Positions 61,150 through 64,000 of a stretch of DNA of 64,000 bases are shown here, in pieces. The stretch is from the NCBI GenBank assembly GCA_028712475.1, contig JAQTQB010000001.1, forward strand, positions 310,001 through 374,000. Direction: 5' to 3'. The notes under the pieces are model-generated. The model had not been told where the DNA came from and ran no database searches. It worked only from the letters and a program-made list of their open reading frames with translations. This DNA comes from Verrucomicrobiales bacterium. GTDB taxonomy: Bacteria > Verrucomicrobiota > Verrucomicrobiia > Limisphaerales > UBA11358. Position 1 is the first letter of the stretch. Every line of letters begins with the position of its first letter. The position numbers and the translations under genes were made by a program.

Positions 61150-62442
61150 ATGAGACCTGTTCCGCTGTTTGAACCGACGAACCGGCTCAAAATATCGGGA
61201 TTGCTGGCGGTATTGATCTGGGGAGTTGCGGCTCTTAAAACTTTTGCGAACGGCTTCGGACTTTCCGATCAGGACGCGTTTGCGACCGCACGCGGCGAGG
61301 CGTTCGTCGCCACGGCGGACAATCCATCGGCCATCTACTACAATCCTGCGGGCATCACGCAGATCGAAGGCAGCAACGTGCGGATGGGCATTTATGCCAT
61401 TGATTACCACATCAGCTTCAAGCCGCCGTCAGGCCAGGCGAACACAGGGCACACCTACAATGAGCAGGACAACTTCGCGGCGATCCCGCAATTTTTCTAC
61501 ACCTGCTCGCCCACCAATCTGCCGATGAGTTTTGGGCTGGGCATTTATTCGCCGTTTGGCGGAAATATGAGCTGGCCGCAGGACACCGGTTTCCGCTCGG
61601 TGGCGTTGAGCGGCAAGCTGACCTATGTGACGATCAACCCGGTGGTGGCGTGGAAAATTTCACCTTCGCTTTCCATCGCCGCCGGTCTGATGGTGAACTA
61701 TGTGGACATGAGCCTGGAGCAGGGGTTGCTTAGATTTCCAAAACCTTTCGCCAATTACTTTCGCTTCACCGGCGACGGCTGGAGCGTGGGTTACAATCTC
61801 GGTGCGCGCTGGCAGCCGCTGGAAAAACTTTCCTTTGGCGCGAGTTTTCGCAGCCCGGCGAAAGTGACGCTGGATGGCCGGACGCAAATCGCCTACCCGG
61901 GCATTGCCAACTCGCAAACGTCCGCACACACGGACTTCACTTTTCCGATGAGCGTGATCGGCGGCGTTTCCTACCGGCCGACACCGAAGTGGAATCTGGA
62001 ATTTGACGCGAACTACACCGACTGGAGCAGTTTCGATTCAACCACCATTCATCAGGCGAATCCGCCGGCTCCGTTCCATCCAGACGTTCCAGTGACGCTC
62101 GACTGGCAGGCGAGCTGGATGTATGAATTCGGTGTGACGCGGTATTTTGACAACGGCTGGCATGTGAGCGGCGGCTACGTTTTCAACGAGAACTCGGTGC
62201 CGGACAAATATTACACCCCGCTGGCCGCCGACATGGACCGGCATTTCTTCAGCCTCGGAGCCGGGCGCAAAGGCAAAACCTTTGATTTTGATGTCGCCTA
62301 TCAATTTGGATATGGCCCGACGCACACAGTGTCGGACAGCAAGCCGTCATCCACCCCGGGTTTCATTACCGGGCAAAATGCCGATGGCAAATACAGCTTC
62401 AACAGCCAGGCCGTCATCGTGTCGGTGGGAATGCACTTTTAA
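61150..62442 (+). CDS. FadL/OmpP1/TodX-family outer-membrane porin
   Basis: 430 residues from MRPVPLFEPTNRLK, with a signal peptide ending near FANGFGLSDQDAFATARG. The mature N-terminal hatch shows ATADNPSAIYYNPAGITQIEGSNVRMGIYAI, the classical FadL 'NPAG' signature. Amphipathic strands such as WKISPSLSIAAGLMVNYVDMSL and FDANYTDWSSFD follow, with a final aromatic residue (VSVGMHF). It imports hydrophobic compounds such as fatty acids. It stands alone. Confidence 0.93.
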   Translation: MRPVPLFEPTNRLKISGLLAVLIWGVAALKTFANGFGLSDQDAFATARGEAFVATADNPSAIYYNPAGITQIEGSNVRMGIYAIDYHISFKPPSGQANTGHTYNEQDNFAAIPQFFYTCSPTNLPMSFGLGIYSPFGGNMSWPQDTGFRSVALSGKLTYVTINPVVAWKISPSLSIAAGLMVNYVDMSLEQGLLRFPKPFANYFRFTGDGWSVGYNLGARWQPLEKLSFGASFRSPAKVTLDGRTQIAYPGIANSQTSAHTDFTFPMSVIGGVSYRPTPKWNLEFDANYTDWSSFDSTTIHQANPPAPFHPDVPVTLDWQASWMYEFGVTRYFDNGWHVSGGYVFNENSVPDKYYTPLAADMDRHFFSLGAGRKGKTFDFDVAYQFGYGPTHTVSDSKPSSTPGFITGQNADGKYSFNSQAVIVSVGMHF

Positions 62443-62538
62443 TCCCGCCTCCTAATGCGGAAACTTGAGGCGCCCAGCGGCAAAGGAAACATGAATCGTG
62501 CTTGACGCGGGCGGCTTTTTTGATTGGAGTATGCGCAT

Positions 62539-62934
62539 ATGAAAAAGATAATTTTTGCGGCGTTTGCGGGAATGGTCATCATCGCCACCGGTTGCGTCAA
62601 AACCGTGAGCGGCACCCACTCACCGGCGATCACCTGGTCCAAGGACCGTGTCGTGGGCCGTTACCAGCGTTCCCTTGATCAGGTTTATCAGGCCTCCGTG
62701 GCCGTCATCCAGGCCAACGGAGTGATGATTCAAGAATATATTCCGCACGACACCACCAACACCGTGCGCTCGGTGCAGGGCAAGGTGAATGAGAAAAATG
62801 TCTGGATCAGCGTTGAGGCGGTGGATCCCAAAATCACTCAGGTCACCGTGCAGGCCCGCTCGACGATGGGCGTCAGCGACATTGATCTCTCGCACGAACT
62901 GGAAAAGGAAATCGCCCTACAACTGGCGCGGTGA
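62539..62934 (+). CDS. DUF3568-like lipoprotein
   Basis: 131 residues. MKKIIFAAFAGMVIIATGCVKT gives a lipobox IATGC. The mature domain (DQVYQASVAVIQANGVMIQEYIPHDTTNTVRSVQGKVNEKNVWISVEAVDPKITQVTVQARSTMGVSDIDLSHELEKEI) has the two-strand/helix pattern of the DUF3568 family of small lipoproteins. Function unknown. Its 3' end overlaps that of the convergent gene by 18 bp. Confidence 0.82.
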   Translation: MKKIIFAAFAGMVIIATGCVKTVSGTHSPAITWSKDRVVGRYQRSLDQVYQASVAVIQANGVMIQEYIPHDTTNTVRSVQGKVNEKNVWISVEAVDPKITQVTVQARSTMGVSDIDLSHELEKEIALQLAR

Positions 62935-64000
62935 GCCGTATTTCAGCCCGATGTTTTGCTCGTAAACGCCGAGTTTTTTGCCCGGCGTTTCTTTTTGCCC
63001 CTTGATCTCCAGCTTCAAACGCCCCAGCCGCGATTGGGCGATTTCTGCGACGGGCAGATCAGGAAAGCGCTCCACGATTTGCTCCAAAGTCCCGCGCACC
63101 GTGTCATAATCCGCGCCGCCATGAATCTGCAAATCCGCCAGCAGATTAAGCCAGTGCGCCACGCGCTTCACCGGCTGGTTCGGCTCGTTGATCAACTGTT
63201 CCAGTTCGAGCGCCGCCAGATCCAGCCGCTGATAGTGGCGCGCATAAATGATCGCCAGTTCCTCCCGCGCCTCCGTGTCCTGCGGGTGCTGCTCCAGGTG
63301 CTTCACATATTCCGCCGCCAGTTTTTCCGGGTCGGTTTCAGTCGGTCGTAAAAACTCGGTGGAATCCAGCAGGCCGATATTATTGACGCCTTCCGGGAGA
63401 AACATTGCCTGCCGGTCATGCGCTGCCGACAGAATTTTCTCCGCGCCGCCCAGATGCGCGATGCGTTGCGCCGCCTGCGCCGCCAGTGCGGTTCCCGGAA
63501 ACCGGGCGATGATTTTTTCCAGCACGGCGCGCGCGGAATCCGCGTCCTGCGCGATTTTCAAATGCCAGTCGGCAAGTTGCGTGAGCGCGGCGGCGACCTG
63601 CAATGGCGGCGCGTCTTTCCGGTCGCAAAAATGATTGAAGGTGATTTCCGCGCCGGGCAGATCCTTCATGTCCTCCGCCTGGATGCTCGCGAGCAGCGCG
63701 ACGCCTTCGTAATCATTTGGAAATTTGGCGAGTTGTTTGCGGATTTCCACGACCGCTTCGAGCGGCTTGTTCAATTTCCGCTTGGTCATGGCGGTGGAAT
63801 AAAGTGGTTTTGGATCCGGCGGTTCAGTGCCGCCGTCATACAATCCTGCCAACGGTTTGGCCAGCAATTCGCCGATGTGCGGCGCCCACATTGGCGACAG
63901 AACGACGGCCATAAAAACTATGAGGAACGGGCCGGCCACGCCTATGTGTCCCGCTGTCCATATGCAAAAGATCACAAAAGGAATGGTGAACGCCCATTTG
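62917..64000 (-). CDS. Membrane-anchored TPR-like protein, 5' end beyond the window
   Basis: The frame is open to the right edge (it reads KWAFTIPFVIFCIWTAG beyond the track start), so the gene is incomplete. Two hydrophobic helices at the start (IPFVIFCIWTAGHIGVAGPFLIVFMAVVL) lead to about 290 residues of helical repeats: LEAVVEIRKQLAKFPNDYEGVALLASIQ, ARAVLEKIIARFPGTALAAQAAQRI, AAEYVKHLEQHPQDTEAREELAIIYARH, GTLEQIVERFPDLPVAEIAQSRL. These match tetratricopeptide-type scaffolds. Partners unknown. Confidence 0.8.
   Translation of the reverse strand, partial: KWAFTIPFVIFCIWTAGHIGVAGPFLIVFMAVVLSPMWAPHIGELLAKPLAGLYDGGTEPPDPKPLYSTAMTKRKLNKPLEAVVEIRKQLAKFPNDYEGVALLASIQAEDMKDLPGAEITFNHFCDRKDAPPLQVAAALTQLADWHLKIAQDADSARAVLEKIIARFPGTALAAQAAQRIAHLGGAEKILSAAHDRQAMFLPEGVNNIGLLDSTEFLRPTETDPEKLAAEYVKHLEQHPQDTEAREELAIIYARHYQRLDLAALELEQLINEPNQPVKRVAHWLNLLADLQIHGGADYDTVRGTLEQIVERFPDLPVAEIAQSRLGRLKLEIKGQKETPGKKLGVYEQNIGLKYGSPRQL

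Overview
The window looks like chromosomal DNA of a high-GC Gram-negative bacterium of the PVC group, most likely a verrucomicrobium (Limisphaerales/Pedosphaera-like). This is inferred from gene content and cannot be confirmed without a search. Pointers are: outer-membrane genes (lpxD, an LptF/LptG permease, a FadL-type porin, lipoproteins), the futalosine menaquinone gene mqnC, secreted proteins ending in the 'FFRL/FYRL' tail domain common in Verrucomicrobia, many genes without Shine-Dalgarno sequences, and integron integrases and RAYT transposases scattered among housekeeping genes.

Layout. 0-13 kb: a partial phosphofructokinase, a sulfotransferase fused to a membrane domain, a 1135-residue unknown protein, a glycosyltransferase pair, a DUF4139 protein, mqnC with a second radical SAM enzyme, and two tandem response regulators. 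13-16 kb: an ArsR/SRPBCC operon with a readable promoter and operator, an F420-reductase-like gene, and a RAYT transposase flanked by its REP palindromes. 16-29 kb: trpB, tag, a fatty acid desaturase, a second trpB (TrpB2 type), the pntAA-pntAB-pntB transhydrogenase operon, a decayed integron (integrase remnant plus one cassette), trpF, a secreted protein, a cysteine desulfurase, and dnaN preceded by DnaA-box-like sites.

30-38.3 kb is the accessory core. An integron integrase is split by a 282-bp element with perfect terminal inverted repeats that encodes a GIY-YIG nuclease. It is followed by a cassette with matching ends, an attC-like hairpin, two further cassette-like ORFs and two internally deleted IS110-family elements that keep the same 221-bp non-coding end. 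Then come an MBL-fold hydrolase and a 2.45-kb island in tRNA-Lys carrying a RelB/RelE pair and a 5'-truncated tyrosine integrase.

38.5-64 kb: LptF/G permease, GAF histidine kinase, a low-GC mnmG, a block between a tRNA-Gln fragment and the intact tRNA-Gln (two small proteins, the AmmeMemoRadiSam pair, Hsp20, a cytochrome c), rpmE, prfA, a HAD phosphatase, an AT-rich orphan ORF, proC, a Sel1 protein, a conserved unknown, small membrane proteins, a Gfo/Idh oxidoreductase, lpxD, two Cys-rich exported peptides, DAHP synthase, a GDSL-like secreted protein, a FadL-like porin, a lipoprotein and a truncated TPR-like membrane protein.

Functionally, DAHP synthase, trpF and trpB belong to aromatic/tryptophan synthesis but are scattered singly. 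rpmE-prfA is a translation pair, and dnaN may sit beside an origin. The strongest unusual signals are the GIY-YIG inverted-repeat element inside an integron integrase, and the IS110 derivatives that sit at cassette boundaries and keep only a possible guide-RNA region in common.
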